From positions 84,961 through 148,960 of the IMG/VR virus record IMGVR_UViG_3300049216_000317: a DNA stretch of 64,000 bases; one strand, 5' to 3'. Position 1 is the first letter of the stretch; each line of letters opens with the position of its first letter. This document shows, piece by piece, positions 35,775 to 44,635 of the stretch. The position numbers and the translations under genes are program-made. The notes under the pieces are model-generated. The model saw only the letters and a program-made list of their open reading frames with translations. It was not told the DNA's origin and did not search any database. Source of the stretch: a virus.

Positions 35775-36836
35775 TTAGGTCGCGACGACCTTGGTGGTAA
35801 AGCCGGAGATCGCCTGCGAAATGACTGGTGCCCCGAGGTTTCCGACGCCTAGAATCATTGCTGAGAGCAGCAAAAGAGGCTGGCCGCCCTGACCACCCAA
35901 AGCTACCTGTCCATCAAGTACGATATTCGAAGCTTTGATAGTTGCCATAGATTGCGCTGTGAGCTTGATTGTGCTCCCTTCAATCGTAAGAGCAGATTGC
36001 GCAGCGATGTCACAATTTTGGCTTGCAAGAGACGCGTCGCCCGAGCATTGAGCCACAAGTTTGGTCACGCTGATGTTTGCGTCGCCCTGAGCAGTAACAT
36101 TCACATCTTTGCCAGTTTTCACGACGTAGTTGGTCTGGGTGTTTTCTGTGATGTCATCTTTGGCCGTGAGGGTCATCTGACCTTTGCGATCATACCTTGC
36201 GGTGATGGCATCATGCATAAACTGAAAAGAGCCATCTTTCTCAATAGAAAACTGTGTCGTTCCTTGAGAAGAATCGGTAGGCTTTCCTTGCGAATCAGTC
36301 GTGCCCATAAAAGTGAGCGACGTACTTCCGTCATCGTTAACTTTGATGTTTACACCGTTAAACTCACCCTCAAGATGCATTTGATCGCCAGTTAAGGTCG
36401 TTTTGCGATCCGGATGATTCAAACCACCGATGATGACTGCACGATCGGACGTTCCGTCGATGCAAAGGAGAAAGACAATTGCTCCGTCTTGATCATTAAA
36501 AGTTTGCGTCTGATCTTTGCTCGTCTTGGTCTTCTGAGGGCGGAACGTGCGCTCAAAAAAATCGGCAATCGACCCCAGCCCGTCCATAGAAAGGCAATGT
36601 CTATAAAGTGTGGTCGTCATTCCGCTGCCAGCTTCTGTTTCTGTGGCTACGACATCATACTCCACCGTCAGCTGCGAAGAGTTTTCAGGATCATCAACAT
36701 CGTATCTTTTTATAATCACGCCCACTCGTAGCGCAGTATTTCTATAGCTTTTATTAAAGCCTGCCATCGCTGGGCGAGATGTTTCAGATAGAAGTCCGTG
36801 CGGGAGAACGGTTCCGTTATCTAAGTAGTTACTCAT
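35775..36836 (-). CDS. Baseplate central spike protein (gp5/VgrG-like)
   Basis: Residues ~30-155 form an OB-like domain (LRVGVIIKRYDVDDPENSS, GAIVFLLCIDGTSDRAVIIGGL). Then come Gly/Asp/Thr-rich short repeats ending in a run of alternating strands (DVNVTAQGDANISV, SALTIEGSTIKLTA, ATIKASNIVLDG) typical of the triple-stranded beta-helix in VgrG and gp5C. There is no lysozyme insert. It pierces the outer membrane at contraction. It overlaps the upstream hub gene by eight bases. Confidence 0.8.
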   Translation of the reverse strand: MSNYLDNGTVLPHGLLSETSRPAMAGFNKSYRNTALRVGVIIKRYDVDDPENSSQLTVEYDVVATETEAGSGMTTTLYRHCLSMDGLGSIADFFERTFRPQKTKTSKDQTQTFNDQDGAIVFLLCIDGTSDRAVIIGGLNHPDRKTTLTGDQMHLEGEFNGVNIKVNDDGSTSLTFMGTTDSQGKPTDSSQGTTQFSIEKDGSFQFMHDAITARYDRKGQMTLTAKDDITENTQTNYVVKTGKDVNVTAQGDANISVTKLVAQCSGDASLASQNCDIAAQSALTIEGSTIKLTAQSMATIKASNIVLDGQVALGGQGGQPLLLLSAMILGVGNLGAPVISQAISGFTTKVVAT

Positions 36837-38667
36837 CTTTTTTCGCTTTCTTCACAAAGCGAGTGCTCGATTTAATGCTTGTTGTTGTGTTTGGTTGTAA
36901 GAATGGCTTATCGGTTTTTCCCGTGCTGTCGATGTTATCGCCTCGGCCAACCGTCGATTGACTTTCAGAAACGCCAGGCAAAATCAAATTCGAGTTCGCA
37001 TCGGCATCGCGATAACGATAAGCATTTCCGTAATCCATTTGCGCATATTTCACGCCATTGATGTTTGAACTTGCTAAGATTCCAGAGCTTAAAGAAATAG
37101 TCGTGCGGAAAATTTTCTTTCCGTTAGAGATTTGGCAAGAATGTGTAATGGATTCGATGTGATAAACGACATTGTTAAATTGCAGGTTGTCGCCAACAGC
37201 AATAGGCTCCTGAATGCCGAACGTCATGACAGATCCATTTAGCTTAAGATGCCCGCCAATAACCGCATCTCCTACGATGCGTGCCCATTTCGGAGATTGA
37301 AAATTTGGGTTGTTGCCGTTTTGTTCGTCGAAAGTAGAATTAACCACCATTGGTCGAAGGCCAGATCTTTTTACATCATCGGCATCGTAAAGATAATTTC
37401 GGGCGGCAGTTTCTGCTACAATGTCGAAGCCAACATTGCCAATTGCGGATCTTCCAAAAATTTGCACAAAGTTGACCCGAGCAGCCTCGTCTCGTCCAAT
37501 ATCGAGATTCATAACCATTGCAGGGTCAAGGTTCCATCTCGGCAATGTCAAAAAACGAGTTACCGCAAATCCCCCAGCATCAAAATCCATATTCGTAAAA
37601 GGGGTTTGGCGCAAAATAACAGTGGGCATTACAAGGCCCGTTGGATCAATCCGAAAAGTCGTAAACATCTCATTCAAAGGAGCGTTAACAAATTGATTCA
37701 GAATCGACCAAAGTTTCACTTGATTCCAATATTCAGCTTTTTGAATAGCATTTCCCTGAATGTTCGTATCCATTGGGAAAAAGTTTGTGTCAGGATCTGA
37801 TGTCGCAATATTGCTCGGATTCATACCAGAAGGCATATCCGTACCTCCTGAATATTGTTGAATTCCGAATAAATAATTATAAATATCTTTTGCGGCGGTT
37901 ACATTTTGAGTCCCAAGAAGGTTACCAACACTTGTCGGAACTTGAAAAAGGGTGTTTGGCGTTTTAATATTGCCAACCTTATCATGAGATCCGGTATCAC
38001 TGAAGCCAGTTCCGATCATCATCTTAATCAAAGCATTGATAATGTCCTGAACGTTCGTGATGCCTTTGTCAGAAGCCAAACTCGCGAAGGCGCTTCCCAT
38101 ATTCGATGCGAAAAAAGCTACGTTCTGCGTATCTTCAACACTGATCATACATGGATTAAAATAGATCGTGTTGTTGAATTCGGTAAAAGCAAAACCCGTT
38201 ATTTTGAATGCAATATGCTTGTTGCCGTTGTCGGGATCTGTCATCAAAATTTGGCGAACACTTTGAACTTTAAAAATCCCTTTAAACCCGTCATCTTGAT
38301 TGTTGATTGCTTGCTGGTTGTGCGCGCGAATTGTAATGTCGCGCGCTTTGTCTGGCCAATTAACCATGTTCACAAAGCAAAAATCACCAGGAGCCACAGC
38401 AGTTAAATAGTTGATGTCTGTCATCAACAAAGTGGCGCTCATATTCGGCGTGAGAGTTCCTTTGTTCATGCTTGTCGTGACTTCAATACAATCGCTTTCA
38501 ACCACGAGAATATGATCACGAACAGAAGTAGACGTAATTCCATTCGTTGGCTTTGTGCGCAGCGTATCGCGCTCGGCCCAACGAATAAACGTCAAAACCC
38601 AGGTTGGAGACGATTGATGCTCATTCTGAGTCTTGCCGGATGTAGTAATGTCGTATTTATAGGCCAT
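36829..38667 (-). CDS. Baseplate hub-like protein, 612 aa
   Basis: The position between tape measure and spike, and segments such as GTLTPNMSATLLMTDINYL and IDPTGLVMPTVILRQTPF, fit the gp27/gpD-type hub that connects tube and spike. The C-terminus is charged and disordered-looking (SIKSSTRFVKKAKKDE). It starts one base after the upstream stop. Direct family similarity is weak, so the hub role is from context. Confidence 0.6.
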   Translation of the reverse strand: MAYKYDITTSGKTQNEHQSSPTWVLTFIRWAERDTLRTKPTNGITSTSVRDHILVVESDCIEVTTSMNKGTLTPNMSATLLMTDINYLTAVAPGDFCFVNMVNWPDKARDITIRAHNQQAINNQDDGFKGIFKVQSVRQILMTDPDNGNKHIAFKITGFAFTEFNNTIYFNPCMISVEDTQNVAFFASNMGSAFASLASDKGITNVQDIINALIKMMIGTGFSDTGSHDKVGNIKTPNTLFQVPTSVGNLLGTQNVTAAKDIYNYLFGIQQYSGGTDMPSGMNPSNIATSDPDTNFFPMDTNIQGNAIQKAEYWNQVKLWSILNQFVNAPLNEMFTTFRIDPTGLVMPTVILRQTPFTNMDFDAGGFAVTRFLTLPRWNLDPAMVMNLDIGRDEAARVNFVQIFGRSAIGNVGFDIVAETAARNYLYDADDVKRSGLRPMVVNSTFDEQNGNNPNFQSPKWARIVGDAVIGGHLKLNGSVMTFGIQEPIAVGDNLQFNNVVYHIESITHSCQISNGKKIFRTTISLSSGILASSNINGVKYAQMDYGNAYRYRDADANSNLILPGVSESQSTVGRGDNIDSTGKTDKPFLQPNTTTSIKSSTRFVKKAKKDE

Positions 38668-41141
38668 TATTCGCCATTACCTTTAGCGCCAGCTTGAGGC
38701 TGAGTTTGAGTTTTGTCCATAAGATTACCAAAACCAAAAGGACCAAGCATTTTATTGCGTTGTTCTTCTGGAAGTTTCATTGCTTCTACAACAACAAGCT
38801 TTAAAGCTTCATTAAAAGCCGCAACATCTTTTGCGCTTGTTACTAACTGCGAGCTAAGCTCTTGGAAGTTGTTCAGCACTAAACGAGAACCCTCCGCATT
38901 GGCTTGAGTCGTTGTGTCTTCAACGCGATTTGTTTCTTTGTTTTCTAAATTTTTAGCAACGCTAGTCGCAGAGGCACCTTCTTGGAAGAAATCTTCTGTT
39001 CCTCCAAATGCACCGGCAATTGTAGATCTCAATTTAACCTGATCTTTTGCAATTTCAGGCGACTCACGACCAAGATATAGCGAATATTCGTTTCCCGTTT
39101 TTCTGATTTGATCCGCAAGATTTTTTTTCTTCATCGGATCTTGTTCTTTTTGATATGCTTGAACTAAAGACCGACCTCTTTTTGTTACCTCATCCGCACC
39201 AGAAGTTTTATTTCTGCTGCTATCATTGGCCTTCTTCATTGAATCGACTACTGTTTTTGGATCAAGACCATATTTGTCAGCAATACCTTGGACGATAGGA
39301 TTGTCCGAGGTTAGCTGATTGTCTGGAACATCCATGAGAGACGCCTTGTCCGGCGCGCTAACTTTTCCTAAATTCGGATCTTTCATCATGGCAGAAAAAC
39401 GCATGACTCCGCGAGGACCGCTCGTCTGAGATCCGAGATCTGAGTAGGCTTGAAAAGCCGACTGAGCGGCGCCAATACCTGCGGTTGTTTTGTCATCTAC
39501 GAATCCGCCGAAACGCTTCGTCATATCAGAAATGTCGCTTGCGTTTTGTGATCCAGACCCCGCCACAACACCAGCAGCTGCGTCTAGGAACTTGCGATTC
39601 TCTTCAGCAAACTGAGACGAATCCAGGCCGCGGCGATTACCTTCAGCAATCATATCAATGAAGGCCTTTTTTGAGGCTTCGGAATCGCCCAAGGTACTTG
39701 AAATTTTACCCAATACATTGGCGGAGTTTGTGACTCCATAGGCGCGCTGAGCTTGGAGACCTAAAACTGAATTTTGAGCCATCCGCGTTGAGCCGCCAGC
39801 GGCCAAAATTCCTGAAGACTCATTCATGGCTTGTGTGTCCATGAAGCCCGCATTAATCGAGCGTTCACGAAATCCGTTCAGACCATGGAAAGAATTGTAG
39901 TCGAGACCTGTAGAACGTTGAAAATCAAGGTTGCGCGAATAGTTTTGGTTATATTCTTCCGCTGCCGGACTTTTAAATGGGTTTTCATTTTTCTTACCTT
40001 CAAGAGCGGCCTGATAGCTTTCGGTAAACTGTTTTGCTAAATCGGCATTACGTGCTGCTCTTGCTGTTTCCGAAAGGGGACTCATAGTGACGTTTTTGTC
40101 GGCACTCATGAAACCATGAGCTAATCCGCCCACTCCACCCACAACTGCGCCGCCAATTCCACCAATCACCGCTGAGGGGATAGCCATGGTGCCCAAAGTC
40201 GCAGTACCGCCAACCAGTCCACCAATTTGCGCGCCCGCAAGACCCATTGCGCCTGCGCCAACGGCTCCGCTTCTCAGCATATTCCCGGCAACATCGGTCC
40301 ATTGAGTGTCATGGATCGCATTCATGTTTTTCATTGCCATTTTAGCGGCAGCGGCTTTTTCCGGCAAAAACGCCATCTCCAATGCCGTTCGACCGTTGTA
40401 AGCGTTATTTACTTCTTTGCCAAAAGTCCCGCTAATAGCCGAACCCATGTTTGCAGTTGCTTCGATTGGAGCACGAGCAAAATAACGATAGAGATCGCCG
40501 CCAGCCAATAGCCCGGTGCCAGCGGCTCCAGCGACAGCGGTGGCTGCACCAATTCCGACACCAACTTTGGTGCCCATGCTTTGCTCGTTCCAAATCGCTT
40601 TACCTTCGTTGACACCGCCGCGCCAGCCGCCGTTTTTGATCGCATCGTACATGCGCTCACCCGGTTTTGGAGCCATCTTTTGACGAAGATCGGCCATTTC
40701 TCCTAAAGCTTGGTCGCGCTGACGATAGCTATCAAGATTTCTAGCGTTGTTCTCTCTTACTTTTGCAATTTCTTTTTGAAGCGCAAGTTCTTCGGCGGTC
40801 CCTTTAACTAAGCTTTTTTGACGCTCAACCATTCCTTTGAGCTTTTCATCACGCTCAACGATTTGTTTGACGAGCCCCTGTTGAGCCTTAAACTCACTCG
40901 CCATTTGTTGGTCGAGTTCGCGGCGGACCTGCTGAGTTTGCGCTTTATATTGCGCCTGTGCGGCGGGACTACTGCCTCCCGCACCAATACCCATTGGTCC
41001 CAAACGTTGTTGCATTTGCTGTTGAGCCAAAACTGCGTTACTCGGACTATAAATGTCCTTAAGCTTCCGTTGCATGTCGCCAATGGACTTGTCGAAATCC
41101 TCGAAGTTAAGCTTAGCTGCAATTTGGAATTCTTTTTTCAT
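38667..41141 (-). CDS. Tape-measure-like tail protein, 824 aa
   Basis: Long coiled-coil N-terminus (about residues 70-150), a Gly/Ala-rich hydrophobic centre (roughly 195-350, with KVGVGIGAATAVAGAAGTG and GGLVGGTATLGTMAIPSAVIGG) and a helical remainder. This is the layout of phage tape-measure proteins, which set tail length and help DNA cross the inner membrane. At 824 residues it would fit a short to medium tail. No lytic-transglycosylase or peptidase domain is visible. It is first in the operon after a CAATCTTAAG element. Confidence 0.65.
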   Translation of the reverse strand: MKKEFQIAAKLNFEDFDKSIGDMQRKLKDIYSPSNAVLAQQQMQQRLGPMGIGAGGSSPAAQAQYKAQTQQVRRELDQQMASEFKAQQGLVKQIVERDEKLKGMVERQKSLVKGTAEELALQKEIAKVRENNARNLDSYRQRDQALGEMADLRQKMAPKPGERMYDAIKNGGWRGGVNEGKAIWNEQSMGTKVGVGIGAATAVAGAAGTGLLAGGDLYRYFARAPIEATANMGSAISGTFGKEVNNAYNGRTALEMAFLPEKAAAAKMAMKNMNAIHDTQWTDVAGNMLRSGAVGAGAMGLAGAQIGGLVGGTATLGTMAIPSAVIGGIGGAVVGGVGGLAHGFMSADKNVTMSPLSETARAARNADLAKQFTESYQAALEGKKNENPFKSPAAEEYNQNYSRNLDFQRSTGLDYNSFHGLNGFRERSINAGFMDTQAMNESSGILAAGGSTRMAQNSVLGLQAQRAYGVTNSANVLGKISSTLGDSEASKKAFIDMIAEGNRRGLDSSQFAEENRKFLDAAAGVVAGSGSQNASDISDMTKRFGGFVDDKTTAGIGAAQSAFQAYSDLGSQTSGPRGVMRFSAMMKDPNLGKVSAPDKASLMDVPDNQLTSDNPIVQGIADKYGLDPKTVVDSMKKANDSSRNKTSGADEVTKRGRSLVQAYQKEQDPMKKKNLADQIRKTGNEYSLYLGRESPEIAKDQVKLRSTIAGAFGGTEDFFQEGASATSVAKNLENKETNRVEDTTTQANAEGSRLVLNNFQELSSQLVTSAKDVAAFNEALKLVVVEAMKLPEEQRNKMLGPFGFGNLMDKTQTQPQAGAKGNGE

Positions 41142-41190
41142 TTCAACGCCTTAGATAATAAAAGGGACTATAGAGAAACGCCCCTCTCTA

Positions 41191-41203
41191 CTTAAGATTG
41201 CAG
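41191..41203 (-). promoter_or_regulatory. CAATCTTAAG element upstream of the tape-measure gene
   Basis: The minus strand reads ACTGCAATCTTAAGTAGAG about 50 bases before the start at 41141; CCTGACCTAG lies just upstream of it. This is the likely head of the tail-operon transcript. Confidence 0.5.
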
Positions 41204-41207
41204 TTTT

Positions 41208-41318
41208 CTAGGTCAGGCTGAAATGAACGAACAGGCTGATTACAAAAAGAGCCCAAATGACTTTTTCCTGGGTCCAAAGCGCTAAAATTAAAAGCAAAAG
41301 GGAAAGTGATATGGTCAT
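41208..41318 (-). CDS. 36-aa single-span membrane peptide
   Basis: ATG at 41318 overlaps the TGA of the upstream 74-aa gene as ATGA. The 36-residue product is almost wholly hydrophobic (MTISLSLLLLILALW, then VIWALFVISLFVHF) with a short polar turn, so it may be one long or two short spans. It stops just before the tape-measure promoter element. Translational coupling supports it; function unknown. Confidence 0.5.
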   Translation of the reverse strand: MTISLSLLLLILALWTQEKVIWALFVISLFVHFSLT

Positions 41319-41539
41319 TCTGAGTCCTTTTCTGGGTGGGTTGAATCCCACCACCGTTGATCGGCTTCTGGGTCCGATTCAGTCAGTGGAACGTCGTGAT
41401 CGAGGATTTTTTCGGAAAGCTTTAGAAGGTGATCAACCGCGCGCGCGGAAGGCTTGGCCTGTAGCTTTTCGCCAATTTCCAGCATCGCGTCCTTAGACGT
41501 GATCTTCTTGGCCTTCCACCTTTTACAAATATCGCACAC
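41315..41539 (-). CDS. Small protein with N-terminal CxxC, 74 aa
   Basis: The product begins MCDICKRWKAKKITSKDAM, giving one CxxC pair, followed by a helical middle and an acidic tail. TTAGGAG precedes the ATG. Small 'CDIC' proteins are common in phage genomes; none has a function I can name. Confidence 0.55.
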   Translation of the reverse strand: MCDICKRWKAKKITSKDAMLEIGEKLQAKPSARAVDHLLKLSEKILDHDVPLTESDPEADQRWWDSTHPEKDSE

Positions 41540-41593
41540 ATTTACTCCTAATAGCTTATTGTCAATTTTGTATTTAATTTTGTCTAGTAGTTT

Positions 41594-42265
41594 TTAGTCT
41601 GGGGCATCTTCCATGAAGTCTAGTAATTCCATGTTTTCGCTTAAGATTTCCAAAAGTTGTTCGTTTTGCTCGCGAATCATCTGCGCAGTCTTTTTGCGGC
41701 GCTTCTTTCTTGGTCCAGAATTGTCGATTTTTGACTTCGCCTTGTGGCATAAAAAACAAATGCATTGATGGTTGGCGGGGTCCAGCGCCAAGCCACCGCG
41801 AGCGATTGCCGTGATGTGATCCACTTCCAGTCTATGATCAGGATCGTGCGCCGCCATATGACGTTTAAGCTGTTTTACGATCCAGTAAGTGTATTGTGCC
41901 CTGAATTTTGTCGTGTCGACACCGGCAAGGCCATAAGGTGGTTTGGGCCGAGAAATCAGATCCTCGACGACTGCGCCCCAATCAAAAAGGCAGACATTGC
42001 AGCGGTAACCTTGGCGGATCAGAAGCTGGCCAAGGTTTTCTTCCTGTTGGGGATACGCCCAAGCCATTGCCGCACTTGAGCATTCGTTTGAGCACCACTT
42101 TCGCTGCTTATTGCTAAATTCTACGTCGCCGCACCATGCACAAAAGCGTTTCCCATCGCGTTGGATGGCAGAAATGCCTCCTAAAGCGTAGGAGCGTTCA
42201 CGATACGATTTGGTCAACGTTAATATCTTGGGATTTTTGCATTCCTTCACATAAGGCTTTATCAT
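41594..42265 (-). CDS. HNH endonuclease with zinc knuckles
   Basis: I prefer the ATG at 42265 (MIKPYVKECK); the longer frame begins with TTG at 42310 and would overlap the divergent gene. The protein has a CAWC / CSNEC zinc pair, another CNVC pair and an HNH core with LEVDHITAIARGG then NHQCICFLCHKAKS. The tail is basic then acidic. It is probably a free-standing homing or DNA-processing nuclease. Confidence 0.75.
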   Translation of the reverse strand: MIKPYVKECKNPKILTLTKSYRERSYALGGISAIQRDGKRFCAWCGDVEFSNKQRKWCSNECSSAAMAWAYPQQEENLGQLLIRQGYRCNVCLFDWGAVVEDLISRPKPPYGLAGVDTTKFRAQYTYWIVKQLKRHMAAHDPDHRLEVDHITAIARGGLALDPANHQCICFLCHKAKSKIDNSGPRKKRRKKTAQMIREQNEQLLEILSENMELLDFMEDAPD

Positions 42266-42284
42266 GGCGAGCCAATCTTGAGGG

Positions 42285-42634
42285 ATATGGCCAGTCAAAC
42301 AGCAGCCCAAGCAAACGCAGCATCGATGTCAGGGCAAAGCCTTGAACAATCAACGCTAAATCAGGTATTTTACGATTCCGTAGATATGATGATTGCGAAT
42401 GCAGCCGAACTTGGCGCATTTAATGTGGTCGTTACGACTTTTGATGGCGCCGACAACCAAACCCTAGTTAACTATTACGTTGGTCTAGGGTATTCTGTGA
42501 GCCTTTTGGACGTAAATTTCATTGAACCCATGGTCTACAACGACCCATTCTGGATCAATTGGGTTCAGTACAGTTACGGCTGGCCGGGCTTTAATGCTAA
42601 AAAAGCCCTTCGCTTAAATATTTCCTGGCGCTAG
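42285..42634 (+). CDS. Hypothetical phage protein, 116 aa
   Basis: ATG at 42285 follows GAGGGAT. The product starts with an Ala/Ser/Gln-rich helix (MASQTAAQANAASMSGQSL), followed by an alpha-beta part (AFNVVVTTFDG, YYVGLGYSVSLLD). It is an isolated + strand gene, converging with the zinc protein at 42597. No family is recognised. Confidence 0.5.
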
Positions 42635-42794
42635 GGTCGCAGGCCCTGCACCAATGCGGAAGTACATGCCAAGTCATCGTCTTTTCGTCTAAAATCTTCT
42701 GAACGTACCAAGTCTTAAAGCAATTTAAACAAGTAAATTCTGAATATGGATACTTCGTTACTTTAAACGAGGTCGCATAATTCGTTTCATTCAT
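42597..42794 (-). CDS. Small zinc-finger-like protein, 65 aa
   Basis: Two CxxC pairs (CLNC and CRAC) separated by about 25 residues form a probable zinc ribbon. It overlaps the deoxyribosyltransferase-like gene as ATGA upstream and the convergent gene by 38 bases downstream. The role is unknown. Confidence 0.5.
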   Translation of the reverse strand: MNETNYATSFKVTKYPYSEFTCLNCFKTWYVQKILDEKTMTWHVLPHWCRACDPSARKYLSEGLF

Positions 42795-43267
42795 GTGACC
42801 GCTTCTAAGCGCTTTTGAATCGCCTCAAGAAACGAATCAAATGTTTCGTGAACCTTAACGCCATACCTTTGAGCAACTATATCCACGTTGCCCTTGCGCC
42901 AAAAGCCATCCGGACAGCAAAGAATCAAGTTATGCGGTTTTTGTTCTGCGCGAATGCCCAATTCCAGAAGAGAAATTGGCGACATTGTTCCTGGCTGCAA
43001 GTACATCGCGACGATGCTTGCCCTTTTGAGCGCATTTAGCTCCCAGGTGACCTGCTGATGGAACTGTGGGTTGCTAATCTTCTGTTCCCACGAAGAATCC
43101 CAATCATCACGACGCGGATTTAAAATCACGCCCGAATAACGGTCCAATTCCTTTGCAATTCTATCCTGCCAAAGCTCGGCCTTCCCCATTTCAATACTTC
43201 CTGCAAGGAAAATGGACGGTCCATAGCCCGTGACTTCAACTTTGTTCGGTGCCTTGATGACTTTCAC
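42791..43267 (-). CDS. Nucleoside 2-deoxyribosyltransferase-like protein
   Basis: The 158-residue Rossmann-like protein has SIFLAGSIEMGKAELWQ near the start, NPRRDDWDSSWEQ, QVTWELNAL and SPISLLELG in order. These correspond to the phosphate/ribose-binding and catalytic Glu segments of Nuc_deoxyrib_tr proteins, which exchange bases on deoxynucleosides. In phages it may act in nucleotide salvage, base modification or signalling-nucleotide removal. It overlaps both neighbours by four bases. Confidence 0.7.
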   Translation of the reverse strand: MKVIKAPNKVEVTGYGPSIFLAGSIEMGKAELWQDRIAKELDRYSGVILNPRRDDWDSSWEQKISNPQFHQQVTWELNALKRASIVAMYLQPGTMSPISLLELGIRAEQKPHNLILCCPDGFWRKGNVDIVAQRYGVKVHETFDSFLEAIQKRLEAVT

Positions 43268-43599
43268 TGCTCTTTTCCCTTCGATGATAAAATAGCTTGG
43301 CGATGCATTTCAAAAATTTCAGAAGTGATGGTTTTTAAATTGGGATCAAGGCCAGGGAGCTTCGAAATGTGATGAGCCATCATGCACCAAAGGGAGAATA
43401 ACCTGTTCGGCGGGATTTCAAAACCAGTCTTGCCCTCCAAGGAAAGCACGAGATGAGACATCGGGCCTTTGCCAAATTCACCCATTACAGACATCAATAA
43501 AATGCTGTCTGCGCCGCCAAAACCACCGTTTTCTAAATCTTCTTTGGTGAACTCGCCGGGCTCAATATTATATTTGATCGGATATTTATGTTCGCTCAT
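43264..43599 (-). CDS. Hypothetical protein, 111 aa
   Basis: The soluble protein has a helical Met-rich middle (ILLMSVMGEFGKGPMSHLVLSLE) and overlaps both neighbours by ATGA junctions. No motif assigns it. Confidence 0.5.
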   Translation of the reverse strand: MSEHKYPIKYNIEPGEFTKEDLENGGFGGADSILLMSVMGEFGKGPMSHLVLSLEGKTGFEIPPNRLFSLWCMMAHHISKLPGLDPNLKTITSEIFEMHRQAILSSKGKEQ

Positions 43600-43787
43600 T
43601 CGCGTTCCTCATATTTTCGCCCCGCAGCTTGATAAAGCTCTTCCGCTTCTTCGATAGTGTCGCAATCATTGTTCTCAAAAATCTCGATGATCTTTTTTGC
43701 GACTTTCTTTTGGTCTTTTTTAGGAATAGATTTTTTTACCGCATCCCATATGCTTTCAGCGATTTCAGATCCGCTGGCCCACCCCAT
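43596..43787 (-). CDS. Small helical phage protein, 63 aa
   Basis: It begins MGWASGSEIAESIWDAVKK and is charged and helical throughout (KKIIEIFENNDCDTIEEAEEL). Small 'GSEIAE..W..' proteins are common in phage genomes, without known function. It is coupled to the next gene by ATGA. Confidence 0.55.
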   Translation of the reverse strand: MGWASGSEIAESIWDAVKKSIPKKDQKKVAKKIIEIFENNDCDTIEEAEELYQAAGRKYEERE

Positions 43788-43806
43788 TTAGCCCCCTTTT
43801 TAGGCA

Positions 43807-44352
43807 TCATGCGCTAAGGGGGTTGCCCCAATCAACCATTTTGTTCTTCAAACTTGCTTGGTTCTCGTGGAATTCAACGTAAATCATCGTATTAGCTATG
43901 CTACGGTGGCCGAGAGTGTATTTCACCAAGCGAATATCCTTGGTCTTCTCATATAATTTTTGGGCAAAAGTATGGCGCAAAGAGTGGGTCTTCTTTTTGA
44001 CCGGACGATAGAGATTCCAAATCTGATTTAAACGTTTATAAGAGATGTTGAATGGTCGACCGGACTCGCGTGGGAGTGCCATAATTCGTTCAAAAAGCCA
44101 TTTAGGGATCGGGATGTTACGATCATCCGAACCCTTGATGCCCGTGATGTGAACGGTGCTCGTATCCGCATCGAAATCTTCCCATTTAACCAGGATCGCT
44201 TCCGTGCAGCGCGCGCCAGTCTGGGCCAAAAACCAAATCAGCGTCGTATCGCGAGGATTCTCTTTATGATATTTGGTCAGAGTTTCTTGCAACTGATCGC
44301 ATTCGCGATCCGAGAGAAATTTCTTAATCGACAGAGCATACCGTTTACTCAT
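43807..44352 (-). CDS. Minimal tyrosine recombinase
   Basis: The 181-residue protein is essentially only the catalytic domain: Arg48 (GARCTE), Lys73 (GIKGSDDR), His123/Arg126 (HSLRHTF), His149 (LGHRS) and nucleophile Tyr158 (MIYVEF) are all present. The N-terminal core-binding domain of normal integrases (~300-400 aa) is missing. It may resolve genome multimers or act at an att site; it sits next to the tRNA cluster but no att-like duplication was found by eye. Its start overlaps the upstream gene as ATGA. Confidence 0.85.
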   Translation of the reverse strand: MSKRYALSIKKFLSDRECDQLQETLTKYHKENPRDTTLIWFLAQTGARCTEAILVKWEDFDADTSTVHITGIKGSDDRNIPIPKWLFERIMALPRESGRPFNISYKRLNQIWNLYRPVKKKTHSLRHTFAQKLYEKTKDIRLVKYTLGHRSIANTMIYVEFHENQASLKNKMVDWGNPLSA

Positions 44353-44501
44353 TGAACTAACCTTTCGACTTCATTGAAATAAAAAATCTGCGTCGTGCCG
44401 TCGTCATGAATTCCAAGTACCGTCTCGGTAAGGTAATCGAAATCCAGGACGGTCCAGCCAACGACATTTCTGCCGATGAACCGATCCCCTGCTTGCCACA
44501 T
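44349..44501 (-). CDS. 50-aa protein coupled to the recombinase
   Basis: ATG at 44501 follows GGAGG by seven bases, and its TGA overlaps the recombinase start (ATGA). The product reads as a small beta protein (MWQAGDRFIGRNVVGWTVLD...DDGTTQIFYFNEVERL) with the look of an SH3-like or KOW-like fold. It could be a recombination directionality or accessory factor by position, but that is inference. Confidence 0.55.
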   Translation of the reverse strand: MWQAGDRFIGRNVVGWTVLDFDYLTETVLGIHDDGTTQIFYFNEVERLVQ

Positions 44502-44635
44502 TTATTGACCTCCAGCGTTAAATTAGATGTTACGTGGTAAAATCTGTAACTTCTAGGGTCGGTCTCAAAATAGTGTGCTTTTACTGTAAAAAGTGCGTGG
44601 TCGTCTCGAAAAGATACGATATACCTTTAGTAGAT
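44502..44635. other. Leader region before the tRNA cluster
   Basis: This 134-base gap separates the leftward recombinase genes from the rightward tRNAs. It is T/A-rich with TAAAAT and GATATA stretches that could serve as -10 boxes, but no good -35 partner is seen. No ORF with an RBS is present. Confidence 0.3.
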
